Source of the DNA: Prevotella sp.
Lineage (GTDB): Bacteria > Bacteroidota > Bacteroidia > Bacteroidales > Bacteroidaceae
NCBI GenBank assembly: GCA_017475265.1
Contig: JAFVFY010000037.1
Coordinates: 1 to 55,044 of the forward strand
Direction of reading: 5' to 3'
DNA length: 55,044 bases
The translations under genes and the position numbers were made by a program. Below, piece after piece: positions 23,680 through 32,820 of the stretch (position 1 is the first letter of the stretch; every line of letters begins with the position of its first letter). The notes under the pieces are model-generated. The model made no database searches. It had not been told where the DNA came from and saw only the letters and a list, made by a program, of their open reading frames with translations.

Positions 23680-24872
23680 TGGAGGACGAACTGCAAGTTT
23701 TAGGGAAACAGCAAGAAATGAGTAAGCGCAAGAAATGGACCATTGGCGTTTTTTCCGTAATTGCAGCTGTAATGTTTGTTTTTATCGGTTTCTTTATCCA
23801 TAAGAATTTAGTCTCTCATTCCCCTGAATGGGAGGAGAAGGAGGGTACGACCATCATACCTGCTTTGCAAGAAGTTGTTGACTCGCTGCTGAATGACAAG
23901 CTAACAGAGATGTCAGGCTTGCAAGGACAGGTGATTGTAATGGAAGTAAATACTGGAGCCATTAGGACTATGGTCGGCTTTGAACGCAGGTTCGACGGAA
24001 AATTCCAGCATTGCTCAAACTTTGCTTTTCAACAGGAGCCTGGCTCAACTATGAAGACAGCAGCACTACTGGCTTTGTTGGAAACAGGTGAGGTTAAGTT
24101 GACGGATGAGGTCGATACGGGAGAAGGTGTGTGGGCTCTTGACGATGAGGACATCATAAAAGATCATAACTGGCACCGTGGCGGCTATGGGAAGATTACC
24201 TTGGAACGCGCTTTGGAGATAAGTTCCAATATCGGCATCAGTAAAACCATCCGCAAGGTGTTCGATGGCAAGGAGCAACGCTATTTTGAACTGCTTGACA
24301 AGATGAGCCTCGGACAGCCGGACAGTATTGAAGGCATAGCAGAACTGAAGCCAATGGTGTATAGCTCGCCAAAAGATAGCACCTGGGCAAGCAGACAACT
24401 GCTTTGGAACTCCATCGGTTATGAAAGGAAGATGGCTCCTATCCAGACGCTTACTTTCTACAACGCTATTGCCAATGATGGCAAGATGGTGAAGCCAATG
24501 CTCAGACCAGGCAATACTGAGGTGATAAACGAGCAAATTGCCAGTAAAGAGAACATTGCCAAGATACAGCAGGCGTTGTACAATGTGGTGTGTCGCGGAT
24601 TAGGAAAGAAGGCAGGAAGCGAAATCATTCCTGTAGCAGGAAAGACAGGAACAACTCAGGTGAACAACTGCGAATGGCTAACTGATGAAGGCCTCGATGA
24701 GTATCATATATCTTTTTGTGGCTATTTCCCTGCCATGTCTCCAAAGTATAGCATCATTGTCAGCATGAACAAGCTGGGAATTCCCGCCAGTGGCGGTTCT
24801 ATGGCAGGTCCAGTATTTCGCGATATCATGGAGTGGATGGTTGCGCATGGGATGGTTGATTCCTGCCATTGA
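23676..24872 (+). CDS. Membrane-anchored penicillin-binding transpeptidase
   Basis: 398 residues: a short cytoplasmic N-terminus, one transmembrane helix (IGVFSVIAAVMFVFIGFFI, residues 23-41), then a transpeptidase domain with all three active-site motifs: SxxK at Ser124 (EPGSTMKT), SxN (ISSNIGIS) and KTG (VAGKTGTTQ). It lacks the N-terminal pedestal of FtsI/PBP2-type enzymes, so it is short for a class B PBP. It overlaps the LytTR gene by 4 bp, which ties cell-wall synthesis to the regulator. It could be a stress-induced or beta-lactam-insensitive transpeptidase, or a sensor that reads wall state. Confidence 0.85.
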   Translation: MMEDELQVLGKQQEMSKRKKWTIGVFSVIAAVMFVFIGFFIHKNLVSHSPEWEEKEGTTIIPALQEVVDSLLNDKLTEMSGLQGQVIVMEVNTGAIRTMVGFERRFDGKFQHCSNFAFQQEPGSTMKTAALLALLETGEVKLTDEVDTGEGVWALDDEDIIKDHNWHRGGYGKITLERALEISSNIGISKTIRKVFDGKEQRYFELLDKMSLGQPDSIEGIAELKPMVYSSPKDSTWASRQLLWNSIGYERKMAPIQTLTFYNAIANDGKMVKPMLRPGNTEVINEQIASKENIAKIQQALYNVVCRGLGKKAGSEIIPVAGKTGTTQVNNCEWLTDEGLDEYHISFCGYFPAMSPKYSIIVSMNKLGIPASGGSMAGPVFRDIMEWMVAHGMVDSCH

Positions 24873-24935
24873 TGAAATGGTGTTGGGCATGCTGCAGTCG
24901 GACATGCTTGTGGAAGGCGACGTAGAAAACATCGT

Positions 24936-25017
24936 AGAAAACATCGTAGGAAGCCATACAGATAACCATACAGATAACCATACAGAAAACCATACAGAAA
25001 ACCATACAGAAAAGCAA
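24936..25017. repeat. 12-bp tandem repeat after the transpeptidase gene
   Basis: Five copies of a 12-bp unit (AACCATACAGAA/T) with two related AACATCGTAGAA units before them. The period is in frame with a possible ORF reading NHTENHTEN, but there is no start or context to suggest a gene. It lies between the PBP gene and the terminator at 25108. Confidence 0.75.
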
Positions 25018-25107
25018 CTATATCTATCCTATTCATTGTATAAGAAATTCTTATTAGTTCGTCAAGAGGGTAAACGACAAGTGCGTCTCAGCCAGAATTA
25101 CCGAATA

Positions 25108-25146
25108 TGATAAAAGCCGAAAGTGTTGTGCTTCCGGCTTTTATCA
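25108..25146. terminator. Bidirectional terminator between the LytTR unit and nuo operon
   Basis: TGATAAAAGCCG (25108-25119) pairs with CGGCTTTTATCA (25135-25146); inner AAG/CTT extends the stem. A/T-rich arms give a T-run on both strands, so it can end unit 3 and the converging nuo transcript. Confidence 0.85.
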
Positions 25147-25164
25147 TTACGTGTGAGACGTGGA

Positions 25165-26658
25165 TTACATCGAGGCGACGGCAGCTTTGTCAATCCATGC
25201 ATAGATGCAGGAACAGATGCCGAAGAGGAGGATGCCGGCGGTGCAGATGGCGAGGCTCCAGTTGATAGCGCGGCCGTTGGCGAAGAAGGGTAGGGGATTG
25301 TCCTCCTTGGTGATGTACATAGCCTTGACGATGAGCAGGTAGTAGTAGAGGGAGATGACCGTGTTGACCAGGGCCACCAACACTACGAAGTAAGGCCAGA
25401 AGGGTGCACTCTCGTGACCACCAACGGCTGCCATGAAGACGAAGAACTTCGAGAACATACCTGCAAAGGGCGGGATGCCAGCCAGCGAGAAGAGAGCCAG
25501 CGTCATGAGCAGGGCCAGCTTCGGGTTGGTTTGGTACAATCCATTATAAGCACTCATCTGTGTATTGCCTCCATTGTGCTCAACTGCCGAAATCACAGTG
25601 AAGACGGCGAGGTTGGCGGCTACGTAGACAAGAACATAGAACGTCAGGGCGGTGAGGCCCATGGTGCTATTACCCACAACGGCGAGCATGATGTAACCGG
25701 CCTGAGAGATAGAGGAGAAGGCCATGAAGCGCTTCAGCTCAGTCTGACGGATGGCGAAGAGGTTACCCACGGTGATGGTGAGCATGATGACAATCCAGAG
25801 CAACGGCTCCCACATATCGACCATAGCGGCAAAGACCTTCATCAGGATGATGGCCAGCGTCAGCGTGGCGGCACCCTTGGAGACAACGCTCAGATAACCC
25901 GTGACGGGAGTGGGGGCACCCTGGTAGGTGTCGGCCGTCCAGAAGTGGAAGGGAACGAGCGAAATCTTGAAGCCCAGTCCGCTGAAGAAGAACACCATAC
26001 CCATGATGAGCAGGGGCGACTGCGAGAACACCATGCCGATCATGGCAGCCCAGGCATTTGGACGGTAATTCTGTGTAATGATAGCGGCCATGTCGTCGAA
26101 GTAAAGTGTGCCGGTAGCTCCGTAGAGCATGGAAATTCCGTAGAGCATCACACCACTGGAGAACGTGGCGGTGAGGATGTACTTCGCAGCAGCCTCGGCG
26201 GAGTCGCGTTTGTACTTATCGAAAGCCACAAGGCAAGCCATGGGAACGGAGGCCATCTCCAGTCCGAGGAAGAACAGGAGAAAGTGACCGCTGGACATCA
26301 TGACGTACATGCCGAGGAGCGTACTCAATATCAACATGTAGTATTCTCCTGACAGTTTGTTGGCAGGGCCTTCTAACCATTTCTGTGACATCACCACAAC
26401 GATAAAAGTACCGAGGGTGAGGATGGTCTTCATCACGTTCACGATGGGTGAGGTGACGTAGAGACCGCCAAAGGCAGAAGACGGGCCAGCCATGAAGCAA
26501 GGCACAATCTGGCAGAGCAGCAGGGCACCCGTGAGCATGCCCAACACGAAAGTCTTCCTTTCGCTCTTAAGCAAAGCGAAGTCTGCAAAGAAAACAATCA
26601 CTAAGGCCAACACTAAGGTTGCCTCTGGAATCATATTAAGAAACTGTGAATAGTTCAT
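25165..26658 (-). CDS. nuoN: NADH-quinone oxidoreductase subunit N
   Basis: A 497-residue antiporter-like membrane subunit of complex I, last gene of the leftward nuo operon. It has about 14 hydrophobic helices. The conserved proton-pumping Glu (GLEMASVPM) and Lys residues (AAKYILTATFSSG) are present, as is the LVPFHFWTADTYQGAPTPVT loop. It follows nuoM after a 40-bp spacer made of ATTTACG heptamers. Length and motifs are normal. Confidence 0.95.
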   Translation of the reverse strand: MNYSQFLNMIPEATLVLALVIVFFADFALLKSERKTFVLGMLTGALLLCQIVPCFMAGPSSAFGGLYVTSPIVNVMKTILTLGTFIVVVMSQKWLEGPANKLSGEYYMLILSTLLGMYVMMSSGHFLLFFLGLEMASVPMACLVAFDKYKRDSAEAAAKYILTATFSSGVMLYGISMLYGATGTLYFDDMAAIITQNYRPNAWAAMIGMVFSQSPLLIMGMVFFFSGLGFKISLVPFHFWTADTYQGAPTPVTGYLSVVSKGAATLTLAIILMKVFAAMVDMWEPLLWIVIMLTITVGNLFAIRQTELKRFMAFSSISQAGYIMLAVVGNSTMGLTALTFYVLVYVAANLAVFTVISAVEHNGGNTQMSAYNGLYQTNPKLALLMTLALFSLAGIPPFAGMFSKFFVFMAAVGGHESAPFWPYFVVLVALVNTVISLYYYLLIVKAMYITKEDNPLPFFANGRAINWSLAICTAGILLFGICSCIYAWIDKAAVASM

Positions 26659-26698
26659 AATGGTATTTACGATTTACAAATTTTCGATTTACGATTTG
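26659..26698. repeat. ATTTACG heptamer spacer between nuoM and nuoN
   Basis: The 40-bp gap is almost entirely copies of the heptamer ATTTACG and close variants. The reverse complement CGTAAAT builds the spacer at 50553-50593 between two unrelated genes. Confidence 0.75.
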
Positions 26699-28207
26699 TT
26701 ACATGACTCCAATTGAACTAAGGATGTTTCCGACTGACGGCGAAATCATGTCGCTGAAGAGGAAGGGGAAGAGACCCAGTCCTGCCACACAGAAGATGAG
26801 GCAGATGACAGCAACGCGCTCGTCCCAGGTAGCATCGGTAAGCTCCAGGTAGTGCTTGTTCTCCACTTCGCCATACAGAATCTTGCCGACAACACGCAGG
26901 ATATAGACTGCGGTGACGACAATCGACATACAGGCAATGATGGTAGCCACCATGCGGAATGACGAACTGGGGTCGCCTGCCACAGGATGAGCACCGAAGG
27001 AACCTACGAAGATGGTCATCTCAGCAATGAAGCCCGAGAAGCCCGGCAGACCGAGGTTGGCCAGACCAGCAATGACATAACCGACAGCGAGGAACGGCAT
27101 AATCTTCATCAGACCGGCCAGCTCGCGGATGTCGCGGGTGTGGGTGCGACCGTAGATCATACCGATGAGGGCGAAGAAGAGGGCCGTCATCAAACCGTGC
27201 GAGAGCATTTGCAGGATAGCACCGGTAGCAGCCGTCTGATTCATCATCAGCAGGGCGAAGAGCACCAGTCCGCAGTGGCTCACCGAGGAGTAGGCGTTGA
27301 TGTACTTCAAGTCAGTCTGAACGCAAGCCGACAGGGCACCGTAAACCACAGAGATAGTAGTCAGGATGATGAAAATCCATGCCAGGTTCTGTGAGGCTTC
27401 GGGCAGGAGATACATGGCGAGACGGAAGCAGCCATAGCCTCCCAGCTTCATCAGCACACCTGCATGGAGCATCGATACTGCCGTGGGGGCCGAGGCATGA
27501 CCGTCGGGCGACCATGTGTGGAACGGGAAGAGAGCACCCAACACACCGAAACCGATGAAAATGAACGGGAAGAAAGCGTTCTGAATATTCTCAGGAATGT
27601 TGTGCATAGCAGCAATCTCGTTGACGTTCATCGTGGTGTGACCACTGAAGTAGTAGATGCCCAGGACGCCGAGAATCAACAGGGCCGAGCCGCCCATCAG
27701 CATGAGGGTCAGTTTCATGGCCGAGTACTCCTTATGGCCGCTACCCCAGACACCGATGAGCAGGTACATGGGGATGAGGGCCACCTCGTAGAACATGAAC
27801 ATGGTGAACATATCGGTGCAGATGAAGAAACCGAACACACCCGTAGAGAGGAGGGTGAACCAGAGGAAATACTCCTTGGTGAGGGGCTTCAGCTGCCAGG
27901 AGGCGAAGGTGCCTGTGAACACGATAATGCTGGAGAGGAGCAGCATGACGACGCTAATGCCATCTACACCCACGCTATAGGCAATGTTGAGCGGCTTGAA
28001 CCAAGGGGTCGATGCCACAAGCAGCATCTCGTCGGTGTTGCCGCCGTCGCGCTGCTGAATGAAATAGACAGTCAGCCAAATTGAGAGGGCGAGCAGACAA
28101 GAAGCACCTGCCACCATCACACCACGCACCTGATTGAGGTTGCGGGCAATCCAGAGACCGAGCAACATCAGGGCAGGGATAAGGACAAATAATGATAATA
28201 TATTCAT
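26699..28207 (-). CDS. nuoM: NADH-quinone oxidoreductase subunit M
   Basis: 502 residues, antiporter-like proton-pumping subunit. Conserved features: the Glu of FMFYEVALIPMYLLIG, the broken-helix Lys in MKLTLMLMGGSALLILG, and FPFHTWSPDGHASAPTAVSM. About 14 helices. It lies between nuoL and nuoN, with repeat-filled gaps on both sides. Confidence 0.95.
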   Translation of the reverse strand: MNILSLFVLIPALMLLGLWIARNLNQVRGVMVAGASCLLALSIWLTVYFIQQRDGGNTDEMLLVASTPWFKPLNIAYSVGVDGISVVMLLLSSIIVFTGTFASWQLKPLTKEYFLWFTLLSTGVFGFFICTDMFTMFMFYEVALIPMYLLIGVWGSGHKEYSAMKLTLMLMGGSALLILGVLGIYYFSGHTTMNVNEIAAMHNIPENIQNAFFPFIFIGFGVLGALFPFHTWSPDGHASAPTAVSMLHAGVLMKLGGYGCFRLAMYLLPEASQNLAWIFIILTTISVVYGALSACVQTDLKYINAYSSVSHCGLVLFALLMMNQTAATGAILQMLSHGLMTALFFALIGMIYGRTHTRDIRELAGLMKIMPFLAVGYVIAGLANLGLPGFSGFIAEMTIFVGSFGAHPVAGDPSSSFRMVATIIACMSIVVTAVYILRVVGKILYGEVENKHYLELTDATWDERVAVICLIFCVAGLGLFPFLFSDMISPSVGNILSSIGVM

Positions 28208-28289
28208 TGTCGTTATATCGTTATTACGTTATTTCGTTATCACGTTACTTTTCGTTATATCGTTATTACGTTATCACGTTATTACGCTA
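28204..28289. repeat. CGTTATNN octamer array between nuoL and nuoM
   Basis: Nine or so 8-bp units of the form CGTTAT(A/T/C)(A/T), plus one longer variant, fill the 82-bp gap and touch the nuoM start codon. Such an array between two genes of one operon may affect nuoM translation. Confidence 0.75.
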
Positions 28290-30278
28290 TTATAACGCGA
28301 GAAGAACGAGCGTTAGGGCCACGGTGCCGGTAAGGAACCAGACAGCGTATTTGCGCACATCGCCGCTCTGCCATACACGCAACGACTCGCCGGTCTCGTT
28401 GGCCCCCCAAGCCAGGAAGTTGAACGTGCCGTCAACGACGTGGCGGTCGAACCAGGCGATAGGTGTGGAAACGCAGCGGAAAATGATGCGGTGGGTGACA
28501 TACTGCCAAATCTCGTCTTGATAGAAACGCTTGTAGGCAGCGCGGTGCAGCTTCGGGAATGTCTTGTAGAGACGGTCGGCGATGGGCTGGCTCTCACCTT
28601 TATATATATAGGTGGCGAGGCAGATGCTCAGGATGGCAATAATCGTCGAGGTGGCAGCAATCTGCGTGTTGAAGTGGATGGTGTAGTCGGTGCCAGCGGC
28701 TGAGACATACGAACCGAACGAACCACCCCAGCCAAGGAAGCCTCCTAATGTGGAATAGATACCTACGCCCATGGTGATGACGCAAAGCACGATGAGGGGA
28801 ATGGTCATCGTCAGCGGAGCCTCGTGCGGCGTGTGGTGCTCGTGAGCCTCCTTGTTCTCAGTACCCCAGAAGATGCCGTAGTACAGGCGGAACATGTAGA
28901 AGGCGGTCATGGCGGCGATACCCGTCATAATCCAGCCCACCACAGGACTGTACTCCATGCAGGCGGTGATAATCTCGTCCTTCGAGCTGAAACCCGAGAA
29001 GAAGGGTATACCGGCAATGGCGAGGCAAGAGATAAGGAACGTGATGTGCGTCACAGGCATGTACTTGCGCAGACCTCCCATCAGGGCCATCTCGTTGCTG
29101 TGAACGGCGTGGATGATACATCCGGCACCGAGGAACAGACAAGCCTTGAACATGGCGTGGGTGAAGAGGTGGAACATACCAGCCATGTAGCCTAACTGCG
29201 TGTGGTTGTCGAGCACAGCCTCATGTCCGGGCAGGCTGACGCCGAGAGCCACCATCATAAAGGCAATCTGAGAGATGGTGGAGAAGGCGAGCACACGCTT
29301 AATGTCAGTCTGGGCGCAAGCCACGGCGGCAGCATAGAAAGCGGTGATGACACCCACCCACACGACGATGCTCATGGCCTGGGGAGCATACTCGATCCAC
29401 AGGGGGAACATACGTGCAATTTGGAACACACCGGCGACCACCATCGTGGCGGCATGGATGAGGGCCGACACAGGCGTCGGGCCTTCCATGGCGTCGGGCA
29501 GCCAGATGTGCAACGGGAACATGGCACTCTTACCGGCACCACCGATGAACATCAGCGTCAGGGCGGTGGGGATGATGCATGCTCCGGCCGTGACGGCCTT
29601 GGCCATGTTGCCCTCGATGAACGGCGTGGTGCCCTGTCCCATCACGATGTCGCCGGCAAACGAGAAGCTGAACGAATCGGTGAAGTAGCCAAAGGTCAGG
29701 ATGCCGATGAGGAAGAACATATCGGCGAAGCGCGTCACGATGAAAGCCTTCTTAGAGGCGGCAATGGCGGGCTTCAGCGGATAGTAGAATCCGATGAGCA
29801 GGTACGAGCTGACACCCACCAGCTCCCAGAACATGTACATCTGGAAGATGTTAGTGGCGAGCACCAGACCCAGCATCGACATGGTGAAGAGGCTCAGGAA
29901 GGCATAGTAGCGCTGGAAGCCCTTCTCGCCGTGCATATAGCCAAACGAATAGATGTGCACCATGAGCGACACCGTGGAGATGACGATGAGCATCATCACC
30001 GAGATGGGATCAAGCAGGATACCCATGTCGAAGTGGAGGTTGCCAAGGGGCAGCCACGTGAAGTTGTAGGGAACAATCGTCTGGAAGATACCCTCAGCAG
30101 TACGGTCGGCCGTGAAATAAGTGTAAGCCGTCCAATAGGAGAGTATCGTGACGAGTGCCAGCGAGCACGTGCCGATGAGTCCGGCAGTCTTGTGCTGCAT
30201 CTTCATGCCAGCCAGTCCTAACACAATGAAGGACAGAAGCGGCAGAAGCAGAATCAAATATGATAATTCGTAAACCAT
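28290..30278 (-). CDS. nuoL: NADH-quinone oxidoreductase subunit L
   Basis: 662 residues, the largest antiporter-like subunit with the long lateral helix expected at the C-terminus. Motifs: FMFWELVGVSSYLLIGFYY (pumping Glu), GAGKSAMFPLHIWLPDAM and GPTPVSALIHAATMVVAGV. 8 bp after nuoK. Full length. Confidence 0.96.
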   Translation of the reverse strand: MVYELSYLILLLPLLSFIVLGLAGMKMQHKTAGLIGTCSLALVTILSYWTAYTYFTADRTAEGIFQTIVPYNFTWLPLGNLHFDMGILLDPISVMMLIVISTVSLMVHIYSFGYMHGEKGFQRYYAFLSLFTMSMLGLVLATNIFQMYMFWELVGVSSYLLIGFYYPLKPAIAASKKAFIVTRFADMFFLIGILTFGYFTDSFSFSFAGDIVMGQGTTPFIEGNMAKAVTAGACIIPTALTLMFIGGAGKSAMFPLHIWLPDAMEGPTPVSALIHAATMVVAGVFQIARMFPLWIEYAPQAMSIVVWVGVITAFYAAAVACAQTDIKRVLAFSTISQIAFMMVALGVSLPGHEAVLDNHTQLGYMAGMFHLFTHAMFKACLFLGAGCIIHAVHSNEMALMGGLRKYMPVTHITFLISCLAIAGIPFFSGFSSKDEIITACMEYSPVVGWIMTGIAAMTAFYMFRLYYGIFWGTENKEAHEHHTPHEAPLTMTIPLIVLCVITMGVGIYSTLGGFLGWGGSFGSYVSAAGTDYTIHFNTQIAATSTIIAILSICLATYIYKGESQPIADRLYKTFPKLHRAAYKRFYQDEIWQYVTHRIIFRCVSTPIAWFDRHVVDGTFNFLAWGANETGESLRVWQSGDVRKYAVWFLTGTVALTLVLLAL

Positions 30279-30286
30279 AGTGTCGT

Positions 30287-30598
30287 TTATCCTTTCAAGT
30301 TAGTAATACTTTCCACGCTATCGCTCTTGAAAAGACGATAGACATTGATGATGATTGCGATGGCCACGGCACTCTCGGCAGCACTGACACCGATGGAGAA
30401 GAGGGTCATGAAGAAGCCCTCAAAGTGTCCGTCGGGGAAGAGCAGCCGGTTGAACGCGGCGAAATTGATGTCGACGGCGTTGAGCACCAGCTCAATGCTG
30501 ATGAGCATGGCAATCAGGTTGCGGCGGGTGATGAAGCCGAATACGCCGATGAAGAACAGGAGTGCTGAGAGCACGAAATAACATTCTACAGGTACCAT
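30287..30598 (-). CDS. nuoK: NADH-quinone oxidoreductase subunit K
   Basis: 103 residues with three transmembrane helices. The two conserved buried Glu residues are present (MLISIELVLNAVDINF and GVSAAESAVAIAI). It lies 3 bp after the nuoJ stop. Size and motifs are normal. Confidence 0.95.
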   Translation of the reverse strand: MVPVECYFVLSALLFFIGVFGFITRRNLIAMLISIELVLNAVDINFAAFNRLLFPDGHFEGFFMTLFSIGVSAAESAVAIAIIINVYRLFKSDSVESITNLKG

Positions 30599-30601
30599 AG
30601 C

Positions 30602-31120
30602 TTAATCCTCGTTTTTACGTGAGACAACCAAACCGCCGATGATACATGCCAGCAGGAACACTGAGATGAACTCAAACGGCAACACATACTGATACTTGTC
30701 GGCACCGACGAGGGCCTGGCCGATGGCGTGCATTGACTCCTCGGTGTCGGCCACTTCACAGGCGCGATAGACGAAATTGTTCTTCAGGAAAACGAGAACC
30801 ACGGTGGCCAGTCCGGCAAGGGTGGCCAAAGCGCCCCAGATCATCCGCGAGCAGCTTACGCGCTCGATGAGTCCCTGCAGGGTGCGCTTGCTCACCAGTT
30901 GGATGGCAAACACGTAGATCATCGTCACACCGCCAGCATAGACAGCTATCTGGGCGGCGCCTAAGTAGGTGTAGTCGAGCAGGAAGTAAAGACCTGCCAC
31001 GCCAAAGAGCACGAACAACATGAATGTTGCGGCCCGCATGATGCGCTTAGTCATCACGCACATAATGGCAGAGCCGATGATGACCACCGCAAGAATACAA
31101 AACATGATTATATTTCCCAT
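30602..31120 (-). CDS. nuoJ: NADH-quinone oxidoreductase subunit J
   Basis: 172 residues, five hydrophobic helices, with the conserved YLGAAQIAVYAGGVTMIYVF motif of the third helix that links quinone chemistry to pumping. Placed between nuoI (5 bp) and nuoK (3 bp). Confidence 0.94.
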   Translation of the reverse strand: MGNIIMFCILAVVIIGSAIMCVMTKRIMRAATFMLFVLFGVAGLYFLLDYTYLGAAQIAVYAGGVTMIYVFAIQLVSKRTLQGLIERVSCSRMIWGALATLAGLATVVLVFLKNNFVYRACEVADTEESMHAIGQALVGADKYQYVLPFEFISVFLLACIIGGLVVSRKNED

Positions 31121-31125
31121 AATCT

Positions 31126-31671
31126 TTACTTCTTCTTAGTGTTGAACTTTCCGACCTGCCACTCGGCACCGCCGTCGAGGAGGTTGGGCAGGGAGCCACC
31201 CTGGTAGACCTCCTTGTCGAGGTGGAGCACCAGACTGTCACGCTTGAACGTGGCATTCTCGAAATCGTTGGTAAACTCAATGGCATCGAAGTTGCAGGCG
31301 TTGGTACAGAGCTGGCAGAACATGCAGTCGCCCAGGTCGTACTGATAGTCGTCGAGCACCTTCTTCTTCTTGCCCGTCTCGGGATCCTCGGCCATGTGGG
31401 CCGTAATCTTGATGGTTCCGTTGGGGCAAGCCTTCTCGCAGAGCGTACAGGCGGTGCACTTGTATGTACCGTCGTCATTGCGCTTGAAGACCAGACGGCC
31501 ACGATGACGCTTAGCCACGTGGAGGGTGGTCTTACGGTTCTCGGGGTATTGCTCCGTACACTTGTTGGTCCAGTAGTCCTTGCAGTATTCCTTCAAGGTG
31601 GTCTTCATGCCAACAGCAAGTGTCTTGATGCCGTGCCCGAGTTCGCTGAAATATCCTTGTTCTTTTTCCAT
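31126..31671 (-). CDS. nuoI: NADH-quinone oxidoreductase subunit I (two 4Fe-4S ferredoxin)
   Basis: 181 residues. Two ferredoxin motifs, CTACTLCEKACPNGTI and CMFCQLCTNACNFDAIEF, hold clusters N6a and N6b, which pass electrons from the peripheral arm to NuoB. The N-terminus is amphipathic for membrane contact. Because NuoEFG are missing, the electron entry to this subunit must differ from the NADH-linked enzyme. Confidence 0.95.
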   Translation of the reverse strand: MEKEQGYFSELGHGIKTLAVGMKTTLKEYCKDYWTNKCTEQYPENRKTTLHVAKRHRGRLVFKRNDDGTYKCTACTLCEKACPNGTIKITAHMAEDPETGKKKKVLDDYQYDLGDCMFCQLCTNACNFDAIEFTNDFENATFKRDSLVLHLDKEVYQGGSLPNLLDGGAEWQVGKFNTKKK

Positions 31672-31675
31672 ATTT

Positions 31676-31731
31676 CTTTTTCTTTTTTATAGTTGCTATA
31701 GAAGCTATAGTTCCTATAGATGCTATAGATA
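31676..31731. repeat. CTATAGATN nonamer array between nuoH and nuoI
   Basis: Five copies of a 9-bp unit CTATAGATG/A with variants fill the spacer and run into the nuoH stop region. The AT-rich palindromic CTATAG core repeats each 8-10 bp. Confidence 0.7.
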
Positions 31732-32817
31732 CTATAGATGTAAGCCGAAGGCCACGATGACGGTCATCAGCACTAGGTTGATGAGGGCGAGGGGCATCAG
31801 GTATTTCCACTCTAACTTCAGAATCTGGTCGATACGCAGGCGGGGGAACGTCCACTTAATCCACATCAGTAGCCAGACGAGCAGGAAGGCCTTGCCCATG
31901 AACCATACGATGCCGGGGATGTACTGCATCACCTGGTCGAAGCCCTCCACGCCAATCTGAATGGGTGCCCAACCTCCGAGGAATACCGTGGCGGCGATTC
32001 CGGCAATAATAAAGAGGTTGAGGAACTCGGCCAGATAGAAGAAGCCGAAGCCCATGCCTGAGTACTCCGTGTGGTGACCGGCTGTCAGCTCACTCTCAGC
32101 CTCGGCCATGTCGAAGGGACCACGGTTGGCCTCGGCATTACCAGCGATGAGGAACACGATAAAGGCGATGATAGCGGGCACATGACCCTGCACGATGAGC
32201 CACCCCCAGGGGCCACTCTGCGACTCGACAATGCCAGATACCTGCATCGTGCCTGTCAGGATGACAGCGGTAATGAGGCAGAGGCAAAGCGACATCTCGT
32301 AGGAAATCATCTGCACGGCGGCACGCATGGCCGAAACAACTGAATACTTGTTGTTAGAGGCCCATCCTGCCATGAAGATACCCACCACGCCGATTGACGA
32401 GATGGCCGTCAGCAGGAAGATGCCCACGTTGAAATCGAGGATGTGTGCGCCCTTGTTCCACGGTAGGAAGCAGAAAGCACCTACCGAGCCGAAGATGACG
32501 AGGAACGGGGCGACGGCATAGAGCAGCTTGTCGGCCTTGTCGACGAAGAAGATCTCCTTGATGAGCATCTTTAGCACGTCGGCCACCACCTGCAGCAGTC
32601 CCCACGGACCCACACGCACGGGGCCTATACGGCACTGGAAGTAGGCACAGACCTTGCGCTCCATGAATATCAGTATCATTGCGATGACGGCATAGGCTCC
32701 CAAGACGACAGCCCCAACCAGCACGCACTCAATCAATATCGCCAACCAGTCGGGGCAGCCTAACGTTACCCGAAGTAGTTGGTCTATCCATGTAGTTACA
32801 ATACTAAAATCAAACAT
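31732..32817 (-). CDS. nuoH: NADH-quinone oxidoreductase subunit H
   Basis: 361 residues, about eight transmembrane helices, forming the quinone chamber with NuoB and NuoD. Diagnostic segments: FMERKVCAYFQCRIGPVRVG, NRGPFDMAEAESELTAGHHT (acidic E-channel) and the C-terminal RLRIDQILKLEWKYLMPLAL. Separated from nuoCD by a 150-bp MITE-like repeat. Confidence 0.96.
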   Translation of the reverse strand: MFDFSIVTTWIDQLLRVTLGCPDWLAILIECVLVGAVVLGAYAVIAMILIFMERKVCAYFQCRIGPVRVGPWGLLQVVADVLKMLIKEIFFVDKADKLLYAVAPFLVIFGSVGAFCFLPWNKGAHILDFNVGIFLLTAISSIGVVGIFMAGWASNNKYSVVSAMRAAVQMISYEMSLCLCLITAVILTGTMQVSGIVESQSGPWGWLIVQGHVPAIIAFIVFLIAGNAEANRGPFDMAEAESELTAGHHTEYSGMGFGFFYLAEFLNLFIIAGIAATVFLGGWAPIQIGVEGFDQVMQYIPGIVWFMGKAFLLVWLLMWIKWTFPRLRIDQILKLEWKYLMPLALINLVLMTVIVAFGLHL

Positions 32818-32820
32818 AAG

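Noticed and set aside
24936-25017. CRISPR array
   Set aside because: The units are 12 bp and directly adjacent, without unique spacers, and there are no cas genes.
24936-25110. A coding tail reading NHTENHTEN after the PBP gene
   Set aside because: The frame has no start of its own, differs from the PBP frame and consists mainly of a 12-bp DNA repeat, so it is listed only as a repeat.
26987-30221. Long plus-strand open frames opposite nuoL and nuoM
   Set aside because: They mirror the codon bias of the nuo genes on the other strand, have no start context or known motifs, and are rich in His, Glu and Gly as expected for antisense of membrane proteins.
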